A stretch of 64,000 nucleotides of DNA from Rhodanobacter spathiphylli B39 (GTDB taxonomy: Bacteria > Pseudomonadota > Gammaproteobacteria > Xanthomonadales > Rhodanobacteraceae). The notes beneath the pieces were generated by a model that saw nothing but the letters and a program-made list of their open reading frames with translations, ran no database searches and was not told the DNA's origin. A program made the translations under genes and the position numbers. Below are positions 1-10,237 of the stretch, piece by piece. Where the stretch lies: assembly GCF_000264295.1 (NCBI RefSeq), contig NZ_AJXT01000042.1:1-64000 (forward strand), given 5' to 3'. The first letter of the stretch is position 1. Each line of letters begins with the position of its first letter.

Positions 1-22
1 TCCCGCATTCGCGGGAATGACG
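1..22. repeat. Partial REP-like palindromic repeat cut by the window start
   Basis: The first 22 bases carry TCCCGC-ATTC-GCGGGAATGACG, nearly the same as one arm of the paired repeat found whole at 61503-61582. The inner palindrome is of the ATTCCC-N8-GGGAAT kind. The remainder must lie left of the window. It occupies the leader of guaA. Confidence 0.6.
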
Positions 23-57
23 CCGGCTAATTACGGACGTTTTCAAGGCCCGGGCCG

Positions 58-1638
<1,581 letters not shown>

Positions 1639-1668
1639 TAAAATCAGCCACTTGGATGCGAGGAGAAC

Positions 1669-1690
1669 AGCCGGCAACTTGCCGGCTTTC
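1669..1690 (+). terminator. Rho-independent terminator after guaA
   Basis: A 7-bp stem AGCCGGC/GCCGGCT with loop AACTT, followed by TTTC, lies 30 bases after the guaA stop and just before tadA. The stem is short, so termination may be partial. Confidence 0.6.
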
Positions 1691-1710
1691 TCATGTAAAT
1701 CATGCAATAA

Positions 1711-2205
<495 letters not shown>

Positions 2206-2207
2206 AG

Positions 2208-2738
2208 TCAGCCGCCGTCGTACTGGATATTGGCCGCAGCCAGGCCGGTGCTGCCGGGATCGGGGACATCCCTGCCTACCAGTTGCATGTGCAACCCCCA
2301 CGGCGCCGCGAAATCCAGCACCATGTGCCCGGCCAGAGGCCCCGAGACCACGCGATGCGGCGCGCTGCTGATGGCCACGCCCCGGTTCCGCAGCCATTCG
2401 TTGGCGCGCGCCACGTCGTCCGTGGCCAGTTGCAGGGTCGCCGACGGCTTGTCCAGTGCCGGGGAAGGGGAGTTGCCCCGATCGACGAAGAGCTCGACCA
2501 CCGAGCCTTCGTCGCAGGAAAGCAGGAGGGAATCCGCTGCGGGTTCACCGGACGCCGCTTCGGCCCCGATCAGCTGGCAATCGAGCACGTCGCGGAAGAA
2601 CGTCGCCGCCTGCGCTACATCAGGCACGTCGACCCTGACGTACCCCACGTCATACGACGTGGCGGCACGAGCTCCCGACGGCGCGACCGCGCCGAGCATC
2701 AGCAGGACGTACAGCAATGCGAATATTTTCTTGCCCAT
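2208..2738 (-). CDS. Exported VOC (glyoxalase/bleomycin-resistance fold) protein
   Basis: The 176-residue product opens with a clear Sec signal peptide (Lys-Lys, then a hydrophobic run ending in GARA at about residue 25). The rest looks like one vicinal-oxygen-chelate domain: GYVRVDVPDVAQAATFFRDV at the start, an ELF strand in the middle, and HMVLDFAAPWG near the end, a common VOC ending. Metal ligands cannot be assigned with confidence. Exported VOC proteins have no agreed function; binding or breakdown of a small molecule in the periplasm is only a guess. It stands alone, convergent with tadA. Confidence 0.75.
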   Translation of the reverse strand: MGKKIFALLYVLLMLGAVAPSGARAATSYDVGYVRVDVPDVAQAATFFRDVLDCQLIGAEAASGEPAADSLLLSCDEGSVVELFVDRGNSPSPALDKPSATLQLATDDVARANEWLRNRGVAISSAPHRVVSGPLAGHMVLDFAAPWGLHMQLVGRDVPDPGSTGLAAANIQYDGG

Positions 2739-2874
2739 GATCCGGTGGCCGAAGGTCTGTTCGGCCAGCTATGTGGGTTCGCATGACCGGCGGCAAAACC
2801 ACGGTTTGCCGACCGCTGTGTTTCCGTTCGCGAACGCCACCGCAACTCCGGCATCGTTTCCGGAGGAGGACGGA

Positions 2875-3168
2875 ATGATCACCCTAACCGGCTTGATGCA
2901 TGGCGCGGCAAAACCAATCCTGTGTCTCGAACATCCCGGTCGACACGAATCGGCCCGGTCATTGCCGTTTCCAGGAGTCATTCGAATGAAGCGTTATCTC
3001 ACTCATCTGCTGCAGGGCTCGCGCAGCCGCCTTGAAGATCTCCAGCCCGCACGCAAGCGCGCCGCGCCAAGAACGATTGCAGGCAGCGCCATCCTGCGGG
3101 CGGAAGACGGCTATGACTGGCTGCGGCAAATCAAGTCGACACAGAAGGGCTGCGCGAACCTGCTTTAG
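2875..3168 (+). CDS. Small hypothetical protein beside dif
   Basis: An open frame of 97 codons begins at ATG 2875 after GGAGGAGGA. An in-frame ATG at 2986 has its own AGGAG eight bases upstream and would give 60 residues (MKRYLTHLLQGSRSRLEDL...). The product is basic, without a signal peptide or membrane segment, and ends in KSTQKGCANLL. I recognise no family. Two good ribosome sites in one frame argue that at least the shorter form is made. It ends 45 bases before dif. The chance of a spurious frame in GC-rich DNA remains considerable. Confidence 0.35.
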   Translation: MITLTGLMHGAAKPILCLEHPGRHESARSLPFPGVIRMKRYLTHLLQGSRSRLEDLQPARKRAAPRTIAGSAILRAEDGYDWLRQIKSTQKGCANLL

Positions 3169-3213
3169 GACAAGGCAGTTGCAGCGCTACCGGGTCGGCG
3201 TCATGCATTCTTG

Positions 3214-3241
3214 ATTTTACATAATATACATTATGCGAAAT
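3214..3241 (-). other. dif: dif site (XerC/XerD chromosome dimer resolution, replication terminus)
   Basis: Read on the minus strand these 28 bases have the dif layout: an 11-base XerC arm ending CGCATAAT, a 6-base centre GTATAT with short flanks, and an XerD arm starting TTATGT and ending AAAAT. From memory of E. coli dif (central part CGCATAATGTATATTATGT), the 19 central bases are identical. The AT-rich island stands out in GC-rich DNA and the arms CATAAT/ATTATG are inverted. Gene orientation agrees: guaA and tadA on the left run right, while smc, lysS, prfB, asnB, recJ, uvrC, serC and clpA on the right run left. KOPS-like octamers (GGGNAGGG) pointing towards the site were noticed at 2462 (plus strand), 42212 and 57322 (minus strand). 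Confidence 0.9.
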
Positions 3242-3255
3242 CAAGGAGGCGCCCG

Positions 3256-3330
3256 ATGAGGCCGCGGCGACCGCTGCCGCCCGTCCTCTGGGCCAGTCTG
3301 TGGGCCGTCCACGCCTGTTGCACGCACTGA
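3256..3330 (+). CDS. Possible 24-residue peptide next to dif
   Basis: A consensus ribosome site AAGGAGG (3243-3249) stands six bases before ATG 3256, and the frame closes after 24 codons (MRPRRPLPPVLWASLWAVHACCTH). The peptide is Arg/Pro-rich then hydrophobic, ending Cys-Cys-Thr-His. It looks like a leader peptide, but no gene in the same direction follows; the next gene (MFS) converges on it. No terminator is visible. It could be a relic of a leader whose gene was lost, or chance. Confidence 0.25.
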   Translation: MRPRRPLPPVLWASLWAVHACCTH

Positions 3331-3588
3331 TCTATACCCAACTAGCGCGCTAACACTCCGCATTTGCCGCGGACAACTGGCCCCACGTTGCAATGCCCGC
3401 ACTCAATGGTCCGCAGGGTCAACGATATTCACCCGCCCATACGCAGTATCTGGCTTCCGACGAGTCACGCTGGACGGTGCGGCGAACTCGATCGCGTGAA
3501 CGCCGTAGAAGGCAATTCTCTCGGCATCGTGTCGCAGCCACAGCGCTCAGGCTGGTCATTGTGCGAGGCCACAGGTTGATCGCCCACT

Positions 3589-4887
3589 TCAGCGCGCGCC
3601 ACGCACCGGCAAGATGGCCCAGGCTCCAAGTGCGACGAGACACGCTGCCAGGGCGAACAACGCTGTATAACTCCCGCCGCTTGCCAGGAGGATGCCCGGC
3701 GCAATGGCTGGCATCAGCGACTGCGGCATGACGCTGGCGATGTTGAAGATGCCAAAGTTCCTCGCTGCATGTGTTTCCCGTTCTGGCAATACATCGGTCA
3801 CCAGCGCCAGATCCGCGGCCAGGTATCCCCCCTGCGCCAGGCCGGTGATCGCCATCGCCATGAGGAAAAGGGTGTACGAAGTGGCAAAAGCGATGATCAA
3901 CAAGGCTAACGCATAGATCAGTGCCGTGCTGCAGACGAAAGCCTTGCGCCGCCCGGGGGCATCCGACAACCCACCCCCCACGACACTGGAGACCGCTACC
4001 GCAGCGGATTGCACCAGGGTCGACAGGAATATCCACCGCGGCGCGGCAGCTGGGGGGCAGCCCAACTGATGGATCAGATAGAACTCCTGGTAGGTCATCA
4101 GCAGCGCGACACCGGCATAGAGCAGGAAACGGCTGCCCCACGCCCAGGCGAAATCCGGGTAGTGCAGCGGGTTGATCCAGAAGCTGCCCAGAAATCCGCG
4201 CCACCCGTAACGCAGCCGCTGCATGGCAACCAGACGACGGTCGGGCAATACCCAGGCCAGGAGGCATGCACCGATCAGGGCAATCACCGCCGGCACCAGA
4301 AAGATGGCCAGCGTGGAATGGGCAAGGAGCTCCACCAGATAGGTGCCTCCCACCATGCCCACCGGCACGCTGACACCCACGATGCCGGATACCATGCCGC
4401 GCTGTGATGCTGGAATCTGATCGGCAAGGATCGCAGTCAGTGCGGCCAATTGGGCATTGTAGGCAAGCTGCGTGATGCACCAACCCAGCAACAACTGCGG
4501 AACGGACACGGCCGTCGCAATGATTGCCAAGCCGACCGCTCCCCCCGTGGCGCCGGCAATCAGCCAGGGCCGTCGCATGCCGAAGCGCGAGGTCGTGCGA
4601 TCCGAAAGACTGCCGAAGAACGGGTTGCCGAACAGCGCAATAAGCGCCCCCACACCTACCACCAGGGACAGGCTGCCCGTCGCGTGCGCCGGGGCGATCT
4701 CGCTCACGCGCATTGCCAGGCCGACCAGGATGGGCGGCAGCAACGCCATCCACAGGCCCATGTACGCCATGCCGTAGATCGCGATGAACGGCCAGCCGAC
4801 GCGACACGCCGGTGGCGCCGCATCCGCGCATGCGCCGAAGGGCATGGGCAGCCCGCGCACCGCCACTCCGGCCTCGTCGTCGATCAC
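3589..4887 (-). CDS. MFS sugar transporter of the carbohydrate locus
   Basis: About 432 residues with roughly 12 hydrophobic segments. The major-facilitator signature between helices 2 and 3 is visible as GNPFFGSLSDRTTSRFGMRRPW, which resembles glycoside/SLC45-like sugar carriers; a second loop SDAPGRRKAF marks the other half. It probably brings a mono- or disaccharide across the inner membrane. The GTG at 4887 is chosen because GGAGG lies four bases upstream; ATG at 4845 is the alternative, and the frame further upstream runs into lacI and is not credible. It starts 58 bases after the LacI gene on the same strand, so the two probably share a transcript. Confidence 0.8.
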   Translation of the reverse strand: MIDDEAGVAVRGLPMPFGACADAAPPACRVGWPFIAIYGMAYMGLWMALLPPILVGLAMRVSEIAPAHATGSLSLVVGVGALIALFGNPFFGSLSDRTTSRFGMRRPWLIAGATGGAVGLAIIATAVSVPQLLLGWCITQLAYNAQLAALTAILADQIPASQRGMVSGIVGVSVPVGMVGGTYLVELLAHSTLAIFLVPAVIALIGACLLAWVLPDRRLVAMQRLRYGWRGFLGSFWINPLHYPDFAWAWGSRFLLYAGVALLMTYQEFYLIHQLGCPPAAAPRWIFLSTLVQSAAVAVSSVVGGGLSDAPGRRKAFVCSTALIYALALLIIAFATSYTLFLMAMAITGLAQGGYLAADLALVTDVLPERETHAARNFGIFNIASVMPQSLMPAIAPGILLASGGSYTALFALAACLVALGAWAILPVRGAR

Positions 4888-4945
4888 CGCTCCTCCGCTC
4901 CGTCGATCCGTGCGCCAAGTCCCCTGCGCCGGTCCTGGACGAATA

Positions 4946-5959
4946 TTACGGTTTCCGGGGCGCAGCGGTGGATGCTCGCAAGTGCACCTCGTAGGGCACC
5001 CGCGCCTGTCGGGGGGCGGAGGCGTCGCGGATCGACTGCAGCACGCTTTGCACGGCAAGGCATCCGAGCTCGCGGCATGGCTGATGCACCGTGGTCAGGC
5101 CGGGCGAGATCAGCTGCGACACCGGCGTACCGTCGAAGCCGCATACCGACAGGTCGCCGGGAATCGACAGTCCGCGTTCGTAGGCTTCGCGCATCACGCC
5201 GCAAGCCATGTCGTCGTTCGCCGCGAAGATCGCCGTCGGCGGGTGCCGCAGGTCGAGCAGCATCCGCGCACTGGCCACGCCCGAGGCGAAGGTGAAATCC
5301 CCGTCCGCCACCAGCGACTCGTCGTGGGCGATGCCGGCCCGGCGCAAGGCGTCGCGATAGCCGCCGAGCCGCCAGGTTCGCGCACCGTGTCCCTGCAGCC
5401 CGGCGATGTGGCCGATGCGGCGATGCCCGAGCGAGACCAGGTGCTCGACAATCTCGGCCGCCGCCCTGCGCTCGTCGAAGCCGACGTCGATGCGCGACTG
5501 GTGCAGTCTGGAGGAGATCGTCGAATAGGGAATGTCCAGCTCGTCGAGGCGCTGCAGCAGCTTCACGTTGTTCGCATGCGGCGGCACCAGCACCAGCGCG
5601 TCCGGCCGGTGCGTCGCCACGAAGCCATCGATCCGCGCAGCGAGGTCGTCCGCTGCGTCGAAGGGGTGCAGCACCGCGTTGTACGGCGTGCCCTTGCACG
5701 CCTGCAGCACGCCCACGATCAGTTCCATGGTGTAGCTGGAGCCGGCCATCGGGTTGTCGTACAGCAGCGCGACCAGGTACGAGCGATTCCCCGCCAGGCC
5801 ACGTGCCGACGCGTTGGGCACGTAGTTGAGCGCGTGGATTGAGGCTTCGATCCGCGCGCGCAGCTTGGCGCGCACGGTCGTATGGCCGTTGAGCACGCGG
5901 GACACCGTCTTGGTGGATACGCCGGCATGCGCAGCGACGTCTTCGATTCTCGCAGGCAT
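4946..5959 (-). CDS. LacI-family transcriptional regulator of the sugar locus
   Basis: 337 residues. Residues 3-25 form the LacI helix-turn-helix (IEDVAAHAGVSTKTVSRVLN), followed by the hinge helix around YVPNASARGL and a periplasmic-binding-protein-like sensor domain, including the family's IFAANDDMA and GFDGTPVSQLISPGLTTV stretches. It lies divergent from the TonB-dependent receptor, with two operator-like palindromes between them, and upstream of the MFS gene. The natural reading is a repressor of the receptor (and possibly of its own operon) released by a breakdown product of the imported sugar. The inducer cannot be told from sequence. Confidence 0.92.
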   Translation of the reverse strand: MPARIEDVAAHAGVSTKTVSRVLNGHTTVRAKLRARIEASIHALNYVPNASARGLAGNRSYLVALLYDNPMAGSSYTMELIVGVLQACKGTPYNAVLHPFDAADDLAARIDGFVATHRPDALVLVPPHANNVKLLQRLDELDIPYSTISSRLHQSRIDVGFDERRAAAEIVEHLVSLGHRRIGHIAGLQGHGARTWRLGGYRDALRRAGIAHDESLVADGDFTFASGVASARMLLDLRHPPTAIFAANDDMACGVMREAYERGLSIPGDLSVCGFDGTPVSQLISPGLTTVHQPCRELGCLAVQSVLQSIRDASAPRQARVPYEVHLRASTAAPRKP

Positions 5960-6053
5960 GTGCAGATCCCGCCCGTGTATGGCTTGCAGCGCTCCATCCT
6001 ACCGCAAGCGGAAGGCCCGCAACCAGACGGAATGCGCTCGTTTCACGCGAAAG

Positions 6054-6067
6054 TACCAGCGCTGGTA
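6054..6067. promoter_or_regulatory. LacI-type operator 1
   Basis: TACCAGCGCTGGTA is a perfect 14-bp palindrome with the central CG step usual for LacI-family operators. It lies between the divergent regulator and receptor genes. Confidence 0.75.
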
Positions 6068-6074
6068 TTTTCTA

Positions 6075-6103
6075 TTGACAGCGCTGGTACATTTGATTAG
6101 CTT
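6075..6103 (+). promoter_or_regulatory. Candidate promoter of the TonB-dependent receptor
   Basis: TTGACA at 6075-6080 is a consensus -35. At 17 bases a weak -10 (TAGCTT, 6098-6103) follows. The -35 lies inside operator 2, so bound repressor would block polymerase. A leader of about 220 bases would follow before the receptor start. Confidence 0.45.
6076..6089. promoter_or_regulatory. LacI-type operator 2, overlapping the -35
   Basis: TGACAGCGCTGGTA matches operator 1 at 12 of 14 positions. The two centres are 22 bp apart, about two helical turns, so two dimers would sit on the same face of the DNA. Confidence 0.7.
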
Positions 6104-6324
6104 GCGGCGAATGCGGGATCCGCTTGCAGGGGGACGCAACGCGGGAGAGAGGAGGCAACGGCCTACGCCACGGCACTCTCTTCCCGCCGACCGCAAAGGC
6201 AGGTTTGCACCTGGCCGATGAAGGCGGGCGATGGTCTGGGGTCTGGACGGCTGGCGGAAGAAACCGAGGTCGAGGGCGGAACCGCGTGGGCCGAGCGTTC
6301 ACTGAAAACCGGGGAGATATCGAA

Positions 6325-9300
6325 GTGACGAAGCAATCCGTGCACCCGCTTGCAGGAGGCGCCAGTCAACTGCGCCTGTTGCCCCTCGCGATCGCGATGA
6401 CGCTGTTCGTGGCCAGCCCGTTGCCTGCGCAACCTGCCCCGCAGGATGCGGACCAGGCCGCGCAGGCTGCACCGGCCGCGAAGAGGGATTCGAAGGTCGC
6501 CGAAAGAAAGAAGAACGCTGCCACGACGGCGAACGAGAAGGAGGCGAAGCAGCTCACCGGCATGACCGTCAACGGCTACTCGTCCAGCCTGAACCGTGGA
6601 CAGAACATCAAGCGCTACGCCGACACCGTGGTCGACGCGATCTCGGCGCAGGACGCCGGCTCCCTGCCCGACCTGTCGGTGACCGAGGCCCTGCAACGCG
6701 TGCCGGGCGTGGCTGTCAGCGCCTTCGGCGTCGCCGCCGACCCGGACCACTTCTCGATCCAGGGGTCGGACATCAGCCTGCAGGGCCTGCCCTACACCAG
6801 CACGCTGTTCAACGGCCGCGAGGTGTTCTCCGCCGGCGGTGGCCAGGGGCTCAACTTCTCGACGGTGTCGCCCGAGCTGATCGGATCGGTCGTGGTGAGC
6901 AAGAACCAGACGGCGGACATGATCGAAGGCGGCATCGCTGGCTCGATCAACCTCAACACGCGCATGCCCTTCGACAGCAACAAGGACACACAGACCTCCG
7001 TCACCCTTGGCAGCTACTGGGGCGACCTGGCCAAGAAGGGCACGCCGCAGATCGCCGGCCTTTTCAGCCACAACTGGAATACCGGCATCGGCCGCTTCGG
7101 TTTCCTCGCCAACGTGGCCTACGACCGCATCTACCAGACCGACAATGCGATTTCCGTGGTCGATTACCAGCGGCGCTGCAATGGCTGCGACCTGCCGGGC
7201 GGCAGAACCGACGCCCTCCCCGGCCTTGCGCCGGGCGAATACCGCTACGTGCCGGTCGGCGGCGACCTTCGCCACCAGGACGAGACAAGCACGCGCTTCG
7301 GCCACGCGCTGGCCCTGCAATGGGAGAGCCCGGACAAGGCGTGGCAGGCCGCACTGACGTGGAATCGGACATCGGACTCCGAATCCACCTTCGAGCACAC
7401 CCTGCAGGCATCCACGGATGGCTGCAGCGGCCAGACGCTGGCCGGTTGTGCCGTGCCACTGGCAGGCACCACGCCTGTGTACGACGCCAACGGCGTATTC
7501 CAGTCCGGCACCATCTCGGGCGATCCGGCGGCATCGACCTTCCTGCCATTCACCTATGGCGGCGTGCCGACGCAGCTCGATACCGCCGGCTTCAAGCGGC
7601 GATATGTGACCAACGACTACGCCTTCAACCTGAAGTGGAACGTCAATGACCGGCTGCACCTCAGCCTGGACGCGCAGGACACCCATTCCGACTACTCGGA
7701 TTCCTACTACTACATTCGCCAGATGACGCAGGCGAACTGGTACATCGCCACGCACGGCGACAACGTGCCCACGATCAACCTGCTGTCGCCCGATCCCAAC
7801 GAAACGACGGCCCAGTACTTCTCCAACCCCAGCAACACCTATTGGTCCGCGGCACAGGATCACCAGGAGAAGTCCTGGGGCAACCAGCGCGCCTTCCGCC
7901 TGGACGGCAGCTTCGACGTTGACAAGGGGCCGCTGGACGATATCCAGTTCGGCTTCCGGCACAGCGACCAGGAAGAAACGCTGTATTCCTCGCCGTACAG
8001 CTACTTCTGGGACATCAGCACGCCTTACGCCGGCGGGCCAGGGCTGGCAGTCACTGCCGCCGACACACCGAACGACGTTGCCCCGTACCACGTCAACCTG
8101 CCCGCCTTCGGCAACGGTGATTTCGGCGTGGTCGCGCCCTTCTTCAACCTCAACCCGCAGTCGCAATTCTGGCAGTCCGTCGCCGCGATGAAGCAGATCA
8201 ACCAGCAGTCCCTGGCCATCAATCCGGGCTGGGACTGGTGGAGTCCCTATTACACCAACTACGAACGCGACCAGTACGGCTATGCCTTCGTGCCGGGCAC
8301 GCACTACTTGCCGCAGGAAATCTCCTCCAACGGCGAAAAAACCAATGCCACCTATCTCCGCCTGGACTTCAGCAACGGCAACATGGATTTCCTGAGCGGC
8401 CTGCAGATCAGCGGCAACCTCGGCGTGCGCTACGTGCATACCCAGGACGATGCTTCGGGCTATCTGCTGCTGCCGGACATGAAGCAGGCTCTCGGCAATG
8501 CCACCGTTGCGGAGTATTGCCAGGGCGTAACGAAGAATGGCACCCAACCGGCGTCACCAGGCACGTTCTGCGCGCTCACCTCGCCACAACAGCAGCAATA
8601 CGTGACGTTCGCCAACGGCGGTTATAGCCCGATCAAGGCCAGCAACGGCTACGGCAACTGGCTGCCCAGCTTCAATCTGTCGATTGGCTGGACCGACGAC
8701 CTCATCACCCGTTTCGCATTCTCCGAGTCGATCTTCCGCCCGGCCCTCAACCAACTGGAGGCGGGCCAATCGATCAGCGGGCTGCTGCCTTACGGCACCA
8801 ATGGCAGCACCGAGCCGACGGTGGGCAACGGCTACAACGGTACGAACCCCTACCTCAAGCCCATCACGGCGCACAACTTCGACCTGACCCAGGAGTGGTA
8901 TTTCGGCAACGCCGGTTCGTTGACCGGCATGCTGTTCTGGAAGCAGTTGAACCACACCATCCAGTACATCACCAACGTGGTGAACACCACGGTGACGAAC
9001 AACGGCGTGACCTATCCGGAGCAGTACACGGCAGGCCTGGCCAACCTCGACCAGAAGGGCAGCGTAGGCGGGGCAGAACTGGCTTACCAGCAGAAATTCG
9101 ATTTCCTGCCTGGCTGGCTGTCCGGCTTTGGCGTGCAGACCAACTACACCTACATCAAGCCGCACGGACTGGCCTTCGGCATGGTCGACTACTGCCCCGC
9201 CACGTATCTGGCGGCTACACAGTGCGTCAACCAGCTCAAGCTGCCGCCAGGCGAATTGTCCCGCGATACCTTCAACTTCACCACGTATTACGAAAGAGGC

Positions 9301-9585
9301 CCGCTGTCGGCACGGCTGGCGTGGAACTGGCGCTCGCAGTTCCTGATCACGGGCCAGGAGGCGGATTATCCGTTCCTGCCAGTCATGGCCGCATCCCAGG
9401 GCCGGCTGGACGGTTCGCTGATCTACTCGCTCAACGACCACGTCAAGGTGGCCCTGCAGGTGGCCAACCTGTTGAACTCGACGTTCAAGAGCCGCGAGAT
9501 CATCGACACCAACGGCACCACCGTGCCCAAGGGTTTCTTCCGCAACGACACCCGCTACAACCTCAGCCTGCGCGCGGACTTCTGA
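6325..9585 (+). CDS. TonB-dependent outer-membrane receptor for a carbohydrate
   Basis: 1086 residues from GTG 6325, chosen because GGGGAG lies eight bases upstream and a signal peptide follows at once (hydrophobic LLPLAIAMTLFVASPLPAQ). After a charged linker comes the plug domain (SLPDLSVTEALQRVPGVAVS, then FNGREVFSAGGG and EGGIAGSINLNTR), then a long 22-strand barrel rich in aromatic residues and ending NDTRYNLSLRADF with the terminal Phe needed for barrel assembly. The plug and length fit the large TonB receptors of xanthomonads and Caulobacter that import oligosaccharides. The frame upstream of 6325 is open but passes through the promoter region. The operators and the neighbouring GH3 enzyme indicate a glycoside substrate. 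Confidence 0.9.
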   Translation: MTKQSVHPLAGGASQLRLLPLAIAMTLFVASPLPAQPAPQDADQAAQAAPAAKRDSKVAERKKNAATTANEKEAKQLTGMTVNGYSSSLNRGQNIKRYADTVVDAISAQDAGSLPDLSVTEALQRVPGVAVSAFGVAADPDHFSIQGSDISLQGLPYTSTLFNGREVFSAGGGQGLNFSTVSPELIGSVVVSKNQTADMIEGGIAGSINLNTRMPFDSNKDTQTSVTLGSYWGDLAKKGTPQIAGLFSHNWNTGIGRFGFLANVAYDRIYQTDNAISVVDYQRRCNGCDLPGGRTDALPGLAPGEYRYVPVGGDLRHQDETSTRFGHALALQWESPDKAWQAALTWNRTSDSESTFEHTLQASTDGCSGQTLAGCAVPLAGTTPVYDANGVFQSGTISGDPAASTFLPFTYGGVPTQLDTAGFKRRYVTNDYAFNLKWNVNDRLHLSLDAQDTHSDYSDSYYYIRQMTQANWYIATHGDNVPTINLLSPDPNETTAQYFSNPSNTYWSAAQDHQEKSWGNQRAFRLDGSFDVDKGPLDDIQFGFRHSDQEETLYSSPYSYFWDISTPYAGGPGLAVTAADTPNDVAPYHVNLPAFGNGDFGVVAPFFNLNPQSQFWQSVAAMKQINQQSLAINPGWDWWSPYYTNYERDQYGYAFVPGTHYLPQEISSNGEKTNATYLRLDFSNGNMDFLSGLQISGNLGVRYVHTQDDASGYLLLPDMKQALGNATVAEYCQGVTKNGTQPASPGTFCALTSPQQQQYVTFANGGYSPIKASNGYGNWLPSFNLSIGWTDDLITRFAFSESIFRPALNQLEAGQSISGLLPYGTNGSTEPTVGNGYNGTNPYLKPITAHNFDLTQEWYFGNAGSLTGMLFWKQLNHTIQYITNVVNTTVTNNGVTYPEQYTAGLANLDQKGSVGGAELAYQQKFDFLPGWLSGFGVQTNYTYIKPHGLAFGMVDYCPATYLAATQCVNQLKLPPGELSRDTFNFTTYYERGPLSARLAWNWRSQFLITGQEADYPFLPVMAASQGRLDGSLIYSLNDHVKVALQVANLLNSTFKSREIIDTNGTTVPKGFFRNDTRYNLSLRADF

Positions 9586-9656
9586 CCGCTTCCGTGCAAC
9601 ACGCTCCCGCCATGGCGCATGCCGCACCACGTGCCATGGCGAGATGGCAGCACGAT

Positions 9657-10197
9657 ATGGCGAGCTCCCCGGTTGCCGTCATTCCCCTGAAGGCGGGAGT
9701 GGCGGCCCTGTTCGCCTGCCTGCTGCTCGCCGCATCCACGGCGCGGCCATTTCTGGACGGGCACCGCAGGCGACGGCGTGACGTCGCTGCGCTCGCCATC
9801 CGCCCTCGATGTGCAGCTCTGGGCGCAACTCCTGCCGGATGCGCCGAAGGCATGGCGGCGCGCGCTGGGCTGGATCGAACGCGGGCATGCGGTCAAGGGC
9901 GGCTACGCGTTCACCGATGCCCGCGACGGCATGTGGACGGAAGGTACTGCGCAGGCCGCGCTCGCCTGGCGATGGGTCGGCGACGAGGCCAGGGCGGACA
10001 CGCTGCTCGCGAGGGTCGCGACGCAGGCCTCGCCGGGCGGCTTGCTCTACGGCACGCCCGAGCCACGCATCGTGGCGCCATATGCCTGGGACTACCACCG
10101 GCCATCCCTTGCCGCGACGGCATGGGCCGTGATCGCCGCATCGAATCGCAATCCGTACCTGCCGAGTCAAGGGCTTGCCACCCGGCACCCGCGATGA
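9657..10197 (+). pseudogene. Decayed gene: signal peptide plus C-terminal remnant of an alpha/alpha-barrel type protein
   Basis: From ATG 9657 one frame gives a convincing signal peptide (hydrophobic AGVAALFACLLLAASTA). Near 9745 the homologous-looking text continues in another frame: FWTGTAGDGVTSLRSPSALD, then KGGYAFTDARDGMWTEGTAQ, then YAWDYHRPSLAATAWAVIAA and NPY, ending at 10197. The pattern (a final WTEGTAQAALA helix and a RPxLxATAWAV ending) resembles the C-terminal part of longer proteins with an alpha/alpha toroid. The middle of such a protein is missing and the two parts are out of frame. It sits between the receptor and the GH3 gene, as a third degradation enzyme would. Confidence 0.6.
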
Positions 10198-10237
10198 GCA
10201 TGCATCCAATCTGTTCCGGAAAAACGAAGGGGACGTC

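Noticed and set aside
1-57. A purine riboswitch before guaA
   Set aside because: Too short and filled by the palindromic repeat; no aptamer features.
3364-3579. A 71-codon plus-strand ORF between dif and the MFS gene
   Set aside because: TTG start without ribosome site, no recognisable features; the stretch looks non-coding.
3242-3588. A filamentous phage or Xer-integrated element at dif
   Set aside because: No Zot-like, replication or coat genes; only one dif-like site in the window.
6163-8547. A 794-codon minus-strand ORF in the TonB receptor
   Set aside because: Shadow of the receptor; no start context, no domains.
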